Shown here: positions 48,345 to 56,990 of the stretch, piece after piece | Layout of the letters: every line of letters begins with the position of its first letter | Numbering within the stretch: position 1 is the stretch's first letter | Assembly (NCBI GenBank): GCA_009692155.1 | Contig: SHZW01000004.1 | Location: 42,466 to 106,465 of the forward strand | DNA: 64,000 nt | Source of the DNA: Nitrospiraceae bacterium | GTDB taxonomy: Bacteria; Nitrospirota; Nitrospiria; Nitrospirales; Nitrospiraceae | Direction of reading: 5' to 3' | The notes under the pieces: generated by a model | What the model saw: the letters and a program-made list of their open reading frames with translations, nothing else | Told to the model about the DNA's origin: nothing | Databases searched by the model: none | Made by a program: the position numbers and the translations under genes

Positions 48345-49361
48345 ATGGCAGTTTCTATTTCCCAGATGTACACGGTTGCGGAGTACGTGCTCACGCAGCA
48401 GATCAAGGGCGTGAAGCGCTATCCCCTCGTCCTCATGCTCGAGCCGCTCTTTCGCTGCAATCTGGCCTGCGCCGGATGCGGCAAGATCCAATACCCCGAT
48501 CACGTTCTGGACAAGCACCTGACACCCGAGCAGTGCTGGGCTGCCGCCGACGAATGCGGAGCGCCCATCGTGAGCATTCCGGGCGGAGAGCCGCTGATTC
48601 ATCCCAAGATGGCGGAGATTGTCCGGGGGCTGGTCGAGCGCAAAAAGTATATCTACGTCTGCACCAACGCCATTCTCCTGGAGCGCAAGTTGGACGAATA
48701 CACGCCGTCCAAGTATCTGACCTTCAGCATCCATATGGACGGATTGCGCGACGAGCACGATCTGGCCGTGTGCCGGGACGGTGTCTACGACGTGGCGATC
48801 AAGGCCATCCGCGAAGCGCTGAAACGGGGGCATCGCGTCACCACCAATACGACGCTGTTCGACGACGCCAGCCCTGCGCGCGTTCGGAAATTTTTCGACG
48901 AGATGATGGAACTCGGCGTCGAAGGCATGATGATCTCGCCCGGGTACAGCTACCAGAAGGCGCCGGATAAGAAAAACTTCCTGAAGCGCAACAAAACCCG
49001 TGAGTTGTTCGCAAAGATTCTGGGCGACCGGAAGCGGGGGTGGCGGTTCAATCAATCGCCGCTGTTTCTCGAGTTCCTCATGGGCCGGCGGGACTACCAG
49101 TGCACGCCGTGGGGGAATCCCACCTACAATGTGTTCGGCTGGCAGAAGCCCTGCTATTTGCTGCAGGAAGGCTATGCGAAGACATTCCAGGAATTGATGG
49201 ACACGACGGCATGGGAGCAGTACGGCACGGGCCGGAACGAGAAGTGTGCCGATTGCATGGTGCACTGCGGCTATGAGGCGTCCGCCGTTGCCGATACCTT
49301 TGGATCCTGGTCAGGGTTCGGGCGTACGGCCAAAGTGACCATCATGCCCAATGCTCGATAG
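48345..49361 (+). CDS. hpnH: Adenosyl-hopene synthase HpnH (radical SAM)
   Basis: 338 residues. Radical SAM cysteines Cys38, Cys42 and Cys45 (FRCNLACAGCGK), the SAM-contact block IPGGEPLIHPKM, and HpnH-type sequences CTNAILLERKL, CTPWGNPTYNVFGWQKPCYLL and CADCMVHCGYE. It joins the 5'-deoxyadenosyl group to hopene, the entry step for C35 hopanoids, whose adenine is then removed by HpnG. GGAGG lies 7 bases before the ATG. Confidence 0.95.
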   Translation: MAVSISQMYTVAEYVLTQQIKGVKRYPLVLMLEPLFRCNLACAGCGKIQYPDHVLDKHLTPEQCWAAADECGAPIVSIPGGEPLIHPKMAEIVRGLVERKKYIYVCTNAILLERKLDEYTPSKYLTFSIHMDGLRDEHDLAVCRDGVYDVAIKAIREALKRGHRVTTNTTLFDDASPARVRKFFDEMMELGVEGMMISPGYSYQKAPDKKNFLKRNKTRELFAKILGDRKRGWRFNQSPLFLEFLMGRRDYQCTPWGNPTYNVFGWQKPCYLLQEGYAKTFQELMDTTAWEQYGTGRNEKCADCMVHCGYEASAVADTFGSWSGFGRTAKVTIMPNAR

Positions 49362-49398
49362 CATCCGCTGAGTCCTTTCTTCTGCGGCTCGCAACGTT

Positions 49399-49785
49399 GT
49401 GACAGATTCCAAATATCATACTCCGGAACATACAAAATTAGAGGGACGAGTGTTTCGTCCCGCCACGCCGGCCGAATTAGCGGAAGCGGTGGAGTTGGCC
49501 TTTGACTATCGCGGCGATGTGACGCTGACGTTGCGGTCGGGCGAGCAGGTGACCGGCTACCTGTTCAACCGTGAAACGGCGTGTCCGCAACTCGTCCTGC
49601 ACGTGTTTCCGGAAGCCGGTGGAACCAGGCTGATTGCGTATGCCGATGTGGCCACGATCGCGTTCACCGGCGAAGATACGGCGTCCGGAAATTCCTGGGA
49701 AGCCTGGGTGACCAAGAAAGAGTCGGAGCGGCGTGCCGACGCGCAACGGGCCGAAGCCGATGCGCGGTCGCGCGGCCATCTGTAG
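49399..49785 (+). CDS. Small protein of unknown function
   Basis: 128 residues from a GTG. The centre (YRGDVTLTLRSGEQVTGYLFNRE ... TRLIAYADVATIAFTGEDTA) has the strand pattern of an Sm-like or SH3-like barrel; the C-terminus is a charged helix (KKESERRADAQRAEADARSR). It follows hpnH by 37 bases and may be cotranscribed. No ribosome binding site is clear. Confidence 0.58.
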   Translation: MTDSKYHTPEHTKLEGRVFRPATPAELAEAVELAFDYRGDVTLTLRSGEQVTGYLFNRETACPQLVLHVFPEAGGTRLIAYADVATIAFTGEDTASGNSWEAWVTKKESERRADAQRAEADARSRGHL

Positions 49786-49941
49786 CCGGATACTCCTTCC
49801 TGCCGGTTTATTTTCTCTCGCTGTTCCAATCTGAAACGTTCACGACACGCACTCAAATCGCACATCAGCGCCAACATCAAATCGTCAGAAATGCCTTGTA
49901 AACACTGGCGATTCACGATGCCTGTCAGGTCAATCAGGTTA

Positions 49942-49970
49942 TTGACACGACCTGCCAGCTATGTTACAAG
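49942..49970 (+). promoter_or_regulatory. Candidate promoter of the respiratory cluster
   Basis: TTGACA, a spacer of 17 bases and TACAAG. The -10 box lies inside a palindrome, which suggests repression or activation at this site. Confidence 0.5.
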
Positions 49971-49994
49971 TGTGCGCCCTAACGCCCTTGTAAC
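49963..49994. promoter_or_regulatory. Palindromic operator candidate
   Basis: GTTACAAG (49963-49970) and CTTGTAAC (49987-49994) are exact complements separated by 16 bases. A third partial copy, CTTGTAAAC, lies at 49895-49903. The palindrome overlaps the proposed -10 box and start of the respiratory cluster. Confidence 0.45.
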
Positions 49995-50038
49995 CTGTGT
50001 ATTCTTCTAGTGTTTTCCTCGTGAGGGTACACAAGAAT

Positions 50039-50614
50039 ATGCGAAACAGTACCAGCGGGCGTGCGGATTTCGTGACATTGCGCGCATTCATCAGGCAAGC
50101 GGTTCTGGGTTGGGTGACGGTGTGGCTCGGATCGTTGCTTGCCGGCTTGCCGGCAGCGATGGCGATGCATGAAACGGATCATCGCTTCACGGTGGAAGGG
50201 TCGGTCTGTGGAGCCGACGGCGAGCCGGTTTCTGGAATCGAAGTGCTCGCGAAAGATGCCCGCATCTCTGTACTGAGCACGGCGCTGACGGACGAACAAG
50301 GCTACTACAAAGTTACGCTGCATCTGCATAACGACAACAAGGGTGATCCGATTGTCGTCTATGTAAAGGACAAAGCAGGAACGATTCAGCGGGAGCAGCA
50401 GATCACCGCTCAATTTGATCCGAAAGATGTTCAGACCGAACGAAAAACGACGGTCAATTTCGGATCCGGATGTGAGTCGCTGGCAGGGGGGCCGCCGCCT
50501 TGGATGTATTACGGAGCGGGCCTAGCCGTTCTTGCAGGGGGAGCATGGGCCGGTGCCACGTTGCTCCGTGGTCGAAAGCGCCAAGCCAAGGGCGGTAGGG
50601 GCGGGAAGCGATAA
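50039..50614 (+). CDS. Exported CarboxypepD-regulatory-like domain protein
   Basis: 191 residues from the ATG at 50039 (a GTG at 49997 is possible). A signal peptide (LGWVTVWLGSLLAGLPAAMAM), then a beta-sandwich of the carboxypeptidase-regulatory type (FTVEGSVCGADGEPVSGIEVLAKD, LTDEQGYYKVTLHL), a C-terminal membrane helix (MYYGAGLAVLAGGAWAGATLL) and a basic tail (RGRKRQAKGGRGGKR). It is the first gene after the promoter of the respiratory cluster; it may help assembly or anchor subunits, but its role is unknown. Confidence 0.65.
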   Translation: MRNSTSGRADFVTLRAFIRQAVLGWVTVWLGSLLAGLPAAMAMHETDHRFTVEGSVCGADGEPVSGIEVLAKDARISVLSTALTDEQGYYKVTLHLHNDNKGDPIVVYVKDKAGTIQREQQITAQFDPKDVQTERKTTVNFGSGCESLAGGPPPWMYYGAGLAVLAGGAWAGATLLRGRKRQAKGGRGGKR

Positions 50615-50864
50615 TCGGCGTTCATTATACATTCGTTTAGGTCCGCGAGACGTTCGTTAGACCTCGTCGGATCGGTGCTGAGGGGTAGGGCAGGGATGGG
50701 CGATTGCGCAGTCCCGAGTGAGTGTCGAAGCGCTTTTGTTTCAGGGGAAGGCCTGAAGTGAAAGCGTCTTTTTTTTGACATAAATTTGACGGGAACGGGA
50801 AGAAAACGGGAAGAAAATGGGTACGGCTGACGGTCTGTGTGCCGAAGAAAGGAAGAGGGGAAAC

Positions 50865-51443
50865 ATGATGAAGTCGACAACGTGGATCCATGGAGTGTTG
50901 TTTATTGGCGTGGTCGGCATGGGCGTCGCAGTCTCGAGCTGTGGCGAGGGGGGCGAAGGCCCGATCGTGGCGCCGCCGGATCCTCCCGCGGAATATGCGG
51001 ATAAGCACATGCCGGCCGGTTGGTGGGCGGACGACAAGATTGTTGAGGAAGGCCGCAAGCTGTTCATCGGAGAAACCAATCCTGACGTCAATTGCGCGAG
51101 CTGCCACGGGAGAGACGGGAAGCCGGTCAAGGCCGGGGCCCGTGATTTTCGCGTGGCGGACCGTATGAAGCTCTATTCGGACTCGGTCTGGTTCTGGCGG
51201 ATTTCGGAAGGCGTGCCAAACACCAAGATGAAGGCCTGGAAAACAAAGCTGCCCAATGAAGAAGATCGGTGGAAGCTGGTGGCGTTCGAGCGGAACTTCG
51301 GGCTGAAGGGGCAGGAGTGGGACGCGAGCAAGAAGGCATGGGTGCCTGTTGGGTCCGTGGCGGCAGCTCCAGCAGCTGATGCCAAGGGTGCCAAGAAGGG
51401 CGCCAAAAAGGATGCAGCCACGGCTGGCGGCAAAAAGAAATAA
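50865..51443 (+). CDS. Monoheme cytochrome c lipoprotein
   Basis: 192 residues from the ATG at 50865, with GAAGAGGGG upstream. Signal peptide with lipobox (GVAVSSC). One c-heme site, NCASCHGRDGKPVK, with a likely axial Met later (KMKAWKTKLP). The end is a Lys/Ala repeat (AKGAKKGAKKDAATAGGKKK). It precedes the bd-like oxidase gene by 33 bases and may pass electrons to or from that complex. Confidence 0.85.
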   Translation: MMKSTTWIHGVLFIGVVGMGVAVSSCGEGGEGPIVAPPDPPAEYADKHMPAGWWADDKIVEEGRKLFIGETNPDVNCASCHGRDGKPVKAGARDFRVADRMKLYSDSVWFWRISEGVPNTKMKAWKTKLPNEEDRWKLVAFERNFGLKGQEWDASKKAWVPVGSVAAAPAADAKGAKKGAKKDAATAGGKKK

Positions 51444-51476
51444 GTTGCGGGGAGGAGAGGAGGGCGGCAAAAAACC

Positions 51477-53180
51477 ATGAAAACGTGGCAGCGTAGTTTT
51501 CTGATGCTGTTCGGGCTTCTGGCAATGTTCGGCGCGACGGCCTATGCGCAGGTGCCGAACGCTCCGACCGTCGAGTTTCCTTATACAGGGAACCGGACGG
51601 CGGTCTGGATCGTCGCCCAGCTCCATATCCTGTTCGCCGCCTTTATTCTCGGTGCTCCGATCTTCGTCGTTATTTCGGAGTGGCTGGGGTATCGGAAACA
51701 GGACCCGCGGTATGATCGGCTGGCCAAGGAGGTCATTAAAGTCACGGTCATCCTCTACAGTATGACCGCACTGACCGGTGGACTCTTTATTTTCGTGCTG
51801 CTGGCGACCTATCCGCAGTTCACGACCTGGCTGATCAACCATTTTTTCCTGATCTTCGCCGTCATCTACCCCTTGCTGTTCATCGGCGAGACCATCGTCC
51901 TCTACCTGTATTTCTATACCTGGGACGCATGGAAGGGGGACAGGAAAGCGCGGCACATCGCGCTGGGCGTGCTGCTGAACATCATCGGCACGGTCACGCT
52001 CTTTGTCATCGACGGCCCCACGTCATTCATGAACACGCCGACGAAGGCGGAAGGCGCCTCGATCGTCGAATTCATCCAGACCGCGACGCTCTGGGACAAG
52101 GTTTTCAACTACAGTTGGCTGCCACTCAACCTGCACCGGTTGGTGGGCAATGTGACCTTCGGCGGCTTTATCACAGGGTTGATCGCCGCCTACATGTATA
52201 TGGGGGCGAAGGACGACAAGGATCGGGCCTATTACGACTGGATGGGCTTCGTCGGCAATCTCATCGGCGTGGGCGCGCTGCTGTTCCTGCCGTTTATGGG
52301 CTACCTGCTGGCCTACGAGCTCTGTGACTATGACGCCTCGATCTGCCCCTATATGATGGCCGACCAGCTCTCGATGTTCTTCGAGATGCAGGGAGCCATG
52401 ATCGGGCTGATCTTCCTGGCCAGTAATTACTATATCTGGTTAAGCATGAAGCGGATCGAAGGGGTCGAGCGTGTGCGGATCTCCGTTCTGGCCGTGCTGG
52501 TCATGATTGCCTTGCCGTTCGTCATGACCTACATCTGGACGATCTATCCCGTGCCTGACCCCAAGTCGCTGGCCGTGCTGCTGCCGTTGGTGTTGTTGCC
52601 AGTGATCTTTGGCCGGTTCATTCCATTCACTGTCTCGTCGCGTGCCGCGATCAAGGTCTCCTTCTTGATGGTGATTGTGGGCAACGCGATCTGGATGACG
52701 CCTCACGGCTTTGTCGCAACGGGGGCGAAATTGGTCGAGGAACTGGAGTTGCCGGGCGATTGGAGCTTCCTGGCGTTGATGCCGGCGAAGAATTCTGCGG
52801 CGATCACGCTCGTCTTCGTCACAGTGGTCAGCTATGTCATCTATAACCGTGCGATCAAGCAGGGCACCATCGTCTGGGGCAAGATCGATTTCGCCTCCCA
52901 GTTCGTGCTGATCTTTCTAGCCTTCAGCGCCATCTGGACGATGGGACTCATGGGCGCGGTCCGGTCGTTGCTCCGCAAGTATTACCACACCTACAATCTG
53001 GTGCCGGATTTTACCGCCGAGTCGTTTACGCCGACGCTGGCCTATTCGGCCTGGTGGATTACGGGTATTACGTTAGTATTTTTCATTGTCGTGAGTTTTG
53101 CCATCATTATCACGTTGCGTGCGTCCGAGTCGAAAACGCACGTGCACGAAGGCAGTCCGGTGCCGGCCGGGGCCAAGTGA
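51477..53180 (+). CDS. Cytochrome bd-like oxidase subunit I (CydA-like), first copy
   Basis: 567 residues, about 14 membrane helices after an N-terminal signal-like segment (FLMLFGLLAMFGATAYAQ). CydA-like parts: AQLHILFAAFILGAP (histidine of the first helix), FIGETIVLYLYFYTW (the glutamate region of CydA) and LPLNLHRLVGNVTFGGF (second heme histidine). The GRQPW quinol motif is not recognisable. It belongs to the group of bd-like proteins reported in Nitrospira that lack CydB. A second, different copy is encoded downstream. Whether it reduces O2 or works as an electron-transfer module is open. Confidence 0.82.
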   Translation: MKTWQRSFLMLFGLLAMFGATAYAQVPNAPTVEFPYTGNRTAVWIVAQLHILFAAFILGAPIFVVISEWLGYRKQDPRYDRLAKEVIKVTVILYSMTALTGGLFIFVLLATYPQFTTWLINHFFLIFAVIYPLLFIGETIVLYLYFYTWDAWKGDRKARHIALGVLLNIIGTVTLFVIDGPTSFMNTPTKAEGASIVEFIQTATLWDKVFNYSWLPLNLHRLVGNVTFGGFITGLIAAYMYMGAKDDKDRAYYDWMGFVGNLIGVGALLFLPFMGYLLAYELCDYDASICPYMMADQLSMFFEMQGAMIGLIFLASNYYIWLSMKRIEGVERVRISVLAVLVMIALPFVMTYIWTIYPVPDPKSLAVLLPLVLLPVIFGRFIPFTVSSRAAIKVSFLMVIVGNAIWMTPHGFVATGAKLVEELELPGDWSFLALMPAKNSAAITLVFVTVVSYVIYNRAIKQGTIVWGKIDFASQFVLIFLAFSAIWTMGLMGAVRSLLRKYYHTYNLVPDFTAESFTPTLAYSAWWITGITLVFFIVVSFAIIITLRASESKTHVHEGSPVPAGAK

Positions 53181-53219
53181 CGCGGTGGACAGCGGAATCC
53201 ATCTATTATTGAGGGCGGC

Positions 53220-54038
53220 ATGAACGAGCAACCGAGTTTTATCAAGAGTGTCGTGAAGAAAGGGGTCATTGGGGCTGTCATCGGTGCGGTTTTTTTCGGC
53301 GCCGCCACAGCGCTCGGATTCCCTCCCATCTTCCGCTATATGTTCGTGGCTTATGCCACGCTGGGGACCGTGGTCTTTATTCTGTTGGATGCGCCGGCGC
53401 TTCCAACTTTTGGCGGCATCAAGGCAGTGGTGGCGCTCCTGGCGTTCTATCTGGTGCTGTCGGTGGTCTACATCGGTGGGGCGTCGCTCTGGCCTCAGTA
53501 CGATCCGGAGGACGAGAAGGGGAAGATCGTCAAACTGCTGGAGGCGAAGCGGAGAGCTTCTGATCAAGGCAAGGCAGAGGAACTTCTGGTCCGGGCCAAG
53601 GCGTTGTCCGAGAAAGCCGACTTGATCATGCAACGGTTGCAGACGCTCGGAGGGCCGACAGTGTCGGCGCCTGCCGCGGGTGGAGCCAAGGCTGGAGGCG
53701 CCGCGCCGGCATCCGGCGATATTGTCGCCCTGGGCAAGGAACAGTGGGAGTTGCAGGAATGCTACAACTGCCACAAGCTCTACGGGCAGGGCGGTAAGAA
53801 GCGGGGACCGGAGATGGATAACATCGGCAACCTGATGAAGGCCGATGAAATGAAAGAGAAGATTCTTGATCCGAGAAGTTGGATGGCCGAAGGATTCGAG
53901 AAAGAGTACGAGAAGAAAAAGATGCCGGATAAATACAAGGAGCTCATGGAGGACAAGGACGTTGACGCGCTCGTGGCGTTCCTGGCCACCTTGAAGAATC
54001 CGGCGGTCAATACGCCCAAGCCGGTCAAAAAGAAGTAG
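53220..54038 (+). CDS. Membrane-bound cytochrome c (monoheme)
   Basis: 272 residues. Three N-terminal membrane helices (VIGAVIGAVFFGAATALGF, YMFVAYATLGTVVFILLDA, VVALLAFYLVLSVVYIGG), a coiled-coil-like linker, then a cytochrome c domain with CYNCHKLYGQGGKKRGPEMDNIG. C-terminus PKPVKKK. Encoded between the bd-like gene and the Rieske gene, it is a good candidate for the cytochrome c1-like subunit of the complex; it ends one base before the Rieske start. Confidence 0.85.
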   Translation: MNEQPSFIKSVVKKGVIGAVIGAVFFGAATALGFPPIFRYMFVAYATLGTVVFILLDAPALPTFGGIKAVVALLAFYLVLSVVYIGGASLWPQYDPEDEKGKIVKLLEAKRRASDQGKAEELLVRAKALSEKADLIMQRLQTLGGPTVSAPAAGGAKAGGAAPASGDIVALGKEQWELQECYNCHKLYGQGGKKRGPEMDNIGNLMKADEMKEKILDPRSWMAEGFEKEYEKKKMPDKYKELMEDKDVDALVAFLATLKNPAVNTPKPVKKK

Positions 54039-54039
54039 C

Positions 54040-54981
54040 ATGCAGCCCAAGCTGAAATCGAAAGTCCGGTGCACTGACCGGGAAGTCGGAGAGATCACGC
54101 GCGTCATCGTTGACCCCCTTTCCCACGAGGTCAGCCATATTGTGGTCGGTGGGAACGGCGTCGGCGGCGCCGAGCGCCAGGTGCCGGTGTCGGAAGTGCA
54201 ATCGGTTGCGGACGGCCTGGTGCAATTGCGAACCGCGTCCAGCGCGCTGGCGCAGTTCCCTCCGCTCGAGCGCGAGGATTACGTCACGATTCACGAAGTC
54301 GAAATCGCCCACCTCGAAGACCATCTGCATGTCGAGTCCGGGGAAGTGCTGGTGCCGCTGCCGACGCTGGAGCGGAACGTCCCGCGCCGGACCTTCTTCA
54401 TGAATCTGACGCATGCAATCGGGACGCTGGTCGCGCTGCCGCTCGCCTTCCCGGTTCTGAAATACCTCATGAAGCCGATGTACTCCCCGTTCGACAATGC
54501 GTGGCTCAAAGTCGGCAACGTCAATCGGATCAAGACCGACGACGTCGGGATGCAGTTCAAGTATAAGAAGAAGGTCAAGGAAGCCTTCATGCCGGAAGCG
54601 GAGGTGGACAAGAATGTCTGGGTCTTGAAAGCCTCACCGGCCGTGCTGGAGGAAGTATATAAGGGCAAGGATATGGAGTTCAGGGACCAGGTCGGCCGCC
54701 TGGTCTGGACCAACAAGAAAGATGTTCCCTACGTTGTCTTCTCCGGCAAGTGTCCGCATCTCGGCTGTGGCTATAAATGGCGGAAGGTGCCGAAACTGGG
54801 GAAGGAAATTTTCCTGTGTCCCTGCCACCTCAGTATTTATGAGCCGAGCGGCAAGGTGTTGGATGGCCCGGCCCCGCGCCCCCTGGATACGCTGCCGATT
54901 CGCGTGGATGCAGGCGGGAATGTTGAAATCATCGACATGGAATTCAAAGCGGGAACCAAAGCCCAAACCCGGATTGTCTGA
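54040..54981 (+). CDS. Rieske iron-sulfur protein with N-terminal PRC-barrel domain
   Basis: 313 residues. Residues 1-90 read as a PRC-barrel (KSKVRCTDREVGEITRVIVDPLSHEVSHIVVGG), followed by one membrane helix (NLTHAIGTLVALPLAFPVLKYL) and the Rieske domain. Cluster ligands: Cys238 and His240 (CPHLGC) and Cys260 and His263 (CPCHLSIY), with Cys243/Cys262 for the disulfide. It carries electrons from quinol at the cytochrome b partner. The PRC-barrel would sit in the cytoplasm, an unusual addition. The gene starts two bases after the preceding stop and shares its last base with the cytochrome b start. Confidence 0.88.
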   Translation: MQPKLKSKVRCTDREVGEITRVIVDPLSHEVSHIVVGGNGVGGAERQVPVSEVQSVADGLVQLRTASSALAQFPPLEREDYVTIHEVEIAHLEDHLHVESGEVLVPLPTLERNVPRRTFFMNLTHAIGTLVALPLAFPVLKYLMKPMYSPFDNAWLKVGNVNRIKTDDVGMQFKYKKKVKEAFMPEAEVDKNVWVLKASPAVLEEVYKGKDMEFRDQVGRLVWTNKKDVPYVVFSGKCPHLGCGYKWRKVPKLGKEIFLCPCHLSIYEPSGKVLDGPAPRPLDTLPIRVDAGGNVEIIDMEFKAGTKAQTRIV

Positions 54982-56075
54982 TGAGCAGCCAACCTAACGT
55001 ATTAGAAAAAGTTATCGCGTTCGTGGATGAGCGGGTCGGCCTGAAGACTCTCCAGGCCAAGATGCTCAACGAACCGGTGCCGGGCGGATCGCGCTGGGCC
55101 TACATCTTTGGCTCCGTGCTGTTGTTCATCTTCATCATGCAGGCCGTGACCGGTATCTTATTGATGTTCTATTACGTGCCGAGCGCCGACCATGCCTATG
55201 CCAGCACGCAGTACATTATTCATGAAGTGGATTACGGCTGGTTTCTGCTGAGCTATCACTTCTGGGGCTCGTCGGCCATGGTAGTCATGGTGTTCGCCCA
55301 CATGTCGCAGGTCTTTCTGTGGGGCGCCTACAAAAGTCCGCGTGAAATGATCTGGCTGGTCGGACTGGCGCTGTTCGGGATCGTCATGGGCTTTGGTTTC
55401 ACGGGGTACCTGTTGCCGTGGGACCAGCGGGCCTATTGGGCCACCACCGTCGGTGTCGAGATCATGGATAAAACACCGATCGTCGGCGACTTCATGGCCC
55501 GGTTTCTCAAGGGCGGGGCCACGCCCGGACAAATGACGCTCAGCCGGTTTTTCGTGATCCACGTGATGATTTTACCCGCGATGTTGATGGGCTTGGCGGG
55601 ACTGCACATCTTCCTGTTTCGAAAAGCCGGGCCGGCCGGTCCGTTCCGTGGGACACCGGAAGAACTCAAGGCCAAAACAGACTATTTCTTTCCGCGACAG
55701 ATCTGGAAGGACATGGTGGCGATGGGCGCGGTGTTCGCGACCATTTGCAGCCTGGCGTTCATCGAGCCGGTCGTCTTGCTGGAGGAAGCGACGCCCGACC
55801 CAGGCGAATACCATCCGGAGCCGGAGTGGTACTTCCTGTTTCTCTTCCAATTGCTACGGTTGAAAATATTCTCCGGAGAGTTCGGCCAGTTCCTCGGTGC
55901 GATCGCCATTCCGGGAGCCTTCATGGCGCTGCTCGCGGCACTGCCGTTCATTGACCGAGGCCCCGAACGCAACATCTTTAAACGGCCGGTGGCCTTGATA
56001 GGATGGATCGTGGTGATGGCGGCCATTCTGATTTTCACGGTGTCGGCGATCATCAACCGGGAATTTTTGGACTAG
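54981..56075 (+). CDS. petB: Cytochrome b of a bc/b6f-type complex
   Basis: 364 residues, with the N-terminal (b6) and C-terminal (subunit IV) parts fused. Heme ligands: His pair SYHFWGSSAMVVMVFAH (spacing 14) and IHVMILPAMLMGLAGLH (spacing 15, the b6f-type pattern). Quinol site PEWYF is present. Fewer helices are likely than in bc1 cytochrome b. It forms the core of a quinol oxidising complex with the Rieske protein. The ATG overlaps the Rieske stop by one base. Confidence 0.93.
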   Translation: MSSQPNVLEKVIAFVDERVGLKTLQAKMLNEPVPGGSRWAYIFGSVLLFIFIMQAVTGILLMFYYVPSADHAYASTQYIIHEVDYGWFLLSYHFWGSSAMVVMVFAHMSQVFLWGAYKSPREMIWLVGLALFGIVMGFGFTGYLLPWDQRAYWATTVGVEIMDKTPIVGDFMARFLKGGATPGQMTLSRFFVIHVMILPAMLMGLAGLHIFLFRKAGPAGPFRGTPEELKAKTDYFFPRQIWKDMVAMGAVFATICSLAFIEPVVLLEEATPDPGEYHPEPEWYFLFLFQLLRLKIFSGEFGQFLGAIAIPGAFMALLAALPFIDRGPERNIFKRPVALIGWIVVMAAILIFTVSAIINREFLD

Positions 56076-56090
56076 GCCACGAAGGGTTCA

Positions 56091-56963
56091 ATGGGCATGA
56101 CGGATCAGCCGACTCAAATGTCACCGGTGAAGTTGGGGCTGGCTGTGGCGTGGCCGGCGTTCTGGACCGGCATGCCGATCAAGATCGTGCTGGCCTTGTT
56201 GCTGCTCGCCATGGGCCAGCATCCCTGGGAGTTTCCCGGACTGGCATTTATCCTGCTGCTGTCTATTCCTGTCGATATCTGGGCCGTGGGCCTCTGTGGC
56301 CGGACGGTGTTGCTGGAACGGTTGGGGGTGGAACCGCCGGCCTCGCTTGGTCTGACCCTTTGGTGGCAGGGCGCGGCGCTCTCTGCCACCTATGGATCGC
56401 TGGCCTGTTTTCTTGAACTCCAGACGATCACCGGATCCAAGGCAGTCGTGGCCAGGATTCTGGATAGTGAACTGCTGAAGGTGATTCCGATTGCCGAGCG
56501 GATCAGTATCGAGTTGACAGCCTGGGGGAGTATTGCGGCGGTCGGGCTGCTGGCGCTGACGTTGGGAGGGCTGTTCCTGTTCGGCAAGCTGGTGCAGCGG
56601 CAGGCTGATGCGGCAAGTCCGGCGGCGGCGTCCTACGAAGCGAGGGTCCATCAATGGGACCTGATGCGGGTGCCGGCCGATCAGCCGCTGATGTTGACGG
56701 TGGTCATGGTCGTGGGTGTCGCGATGGTGCTGTTGCTGTGGGCGGTCATGCCCGTGACGACGCCGCATCCTCATGAGTCGTATAAGCAAGACGAAAAGAA
56801 AGCCGCGCCGGTGTTAAAGCCGACGGAGGCGCTCCAGAAGGCGGAGCGCGTGCTGACGCAGGCCGAGGGGTCGGTCCAGGCGCTTGAAGCAAAGGCCAAG
56901 AAGGGCAAAGGGAAAGCCGAATCCCCGGATAAAAAAGCCGCCGCGAAGCAGAAGAAAGCCTAA
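56091..56963 (+). CDS. Multi-helix membrane protein with Lys/Ala-rich tail
   Basis: 290 residues. About five or six hydrophobic helices (FWTGMPIKIVLALLLLAMG, FPGLAFILLLSIPVDIWAVGL, AAVGLLALTLGGLFLFG, LMLTVVMVVGVAMVLLLWAVM) and then a coiled-coil and basic tail (KAKKGKGKAESPDKKAAAKQ). No heme motif. I do not recognise it, but its place between cytochrome b and the second bd-like gene suggests a structural subunit. Confidence 0.7.
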   Translation: MGMTDQPTQMSPVKLGLAVAWPAFWTGMPIKIVLALLLLAMGQHPWEFPGLAFILLLSIPVDIWAVGLCGRTVLLERLGVEPPASLGLTLWWQGAALSATYGSLACFLELQTITGSKAVVARILDSELLKVIPIAERISIELTAWGSIAAVGLLALTLGGLFLFGKLVQRQADAASPAAASYEARVHQWDLMRVPADQPLMLTVVMVVGVAMVLLLWAVMPVTTPHPHESYKQDEKKAAPVLKPTEALQKAERVLTQAEGSVQALEAKAKKGKGKAESPDKKAAAKQKKA

Positions 56964-56990
56964 CGCGCGTACAGGGTTGAGGAGATTGTC

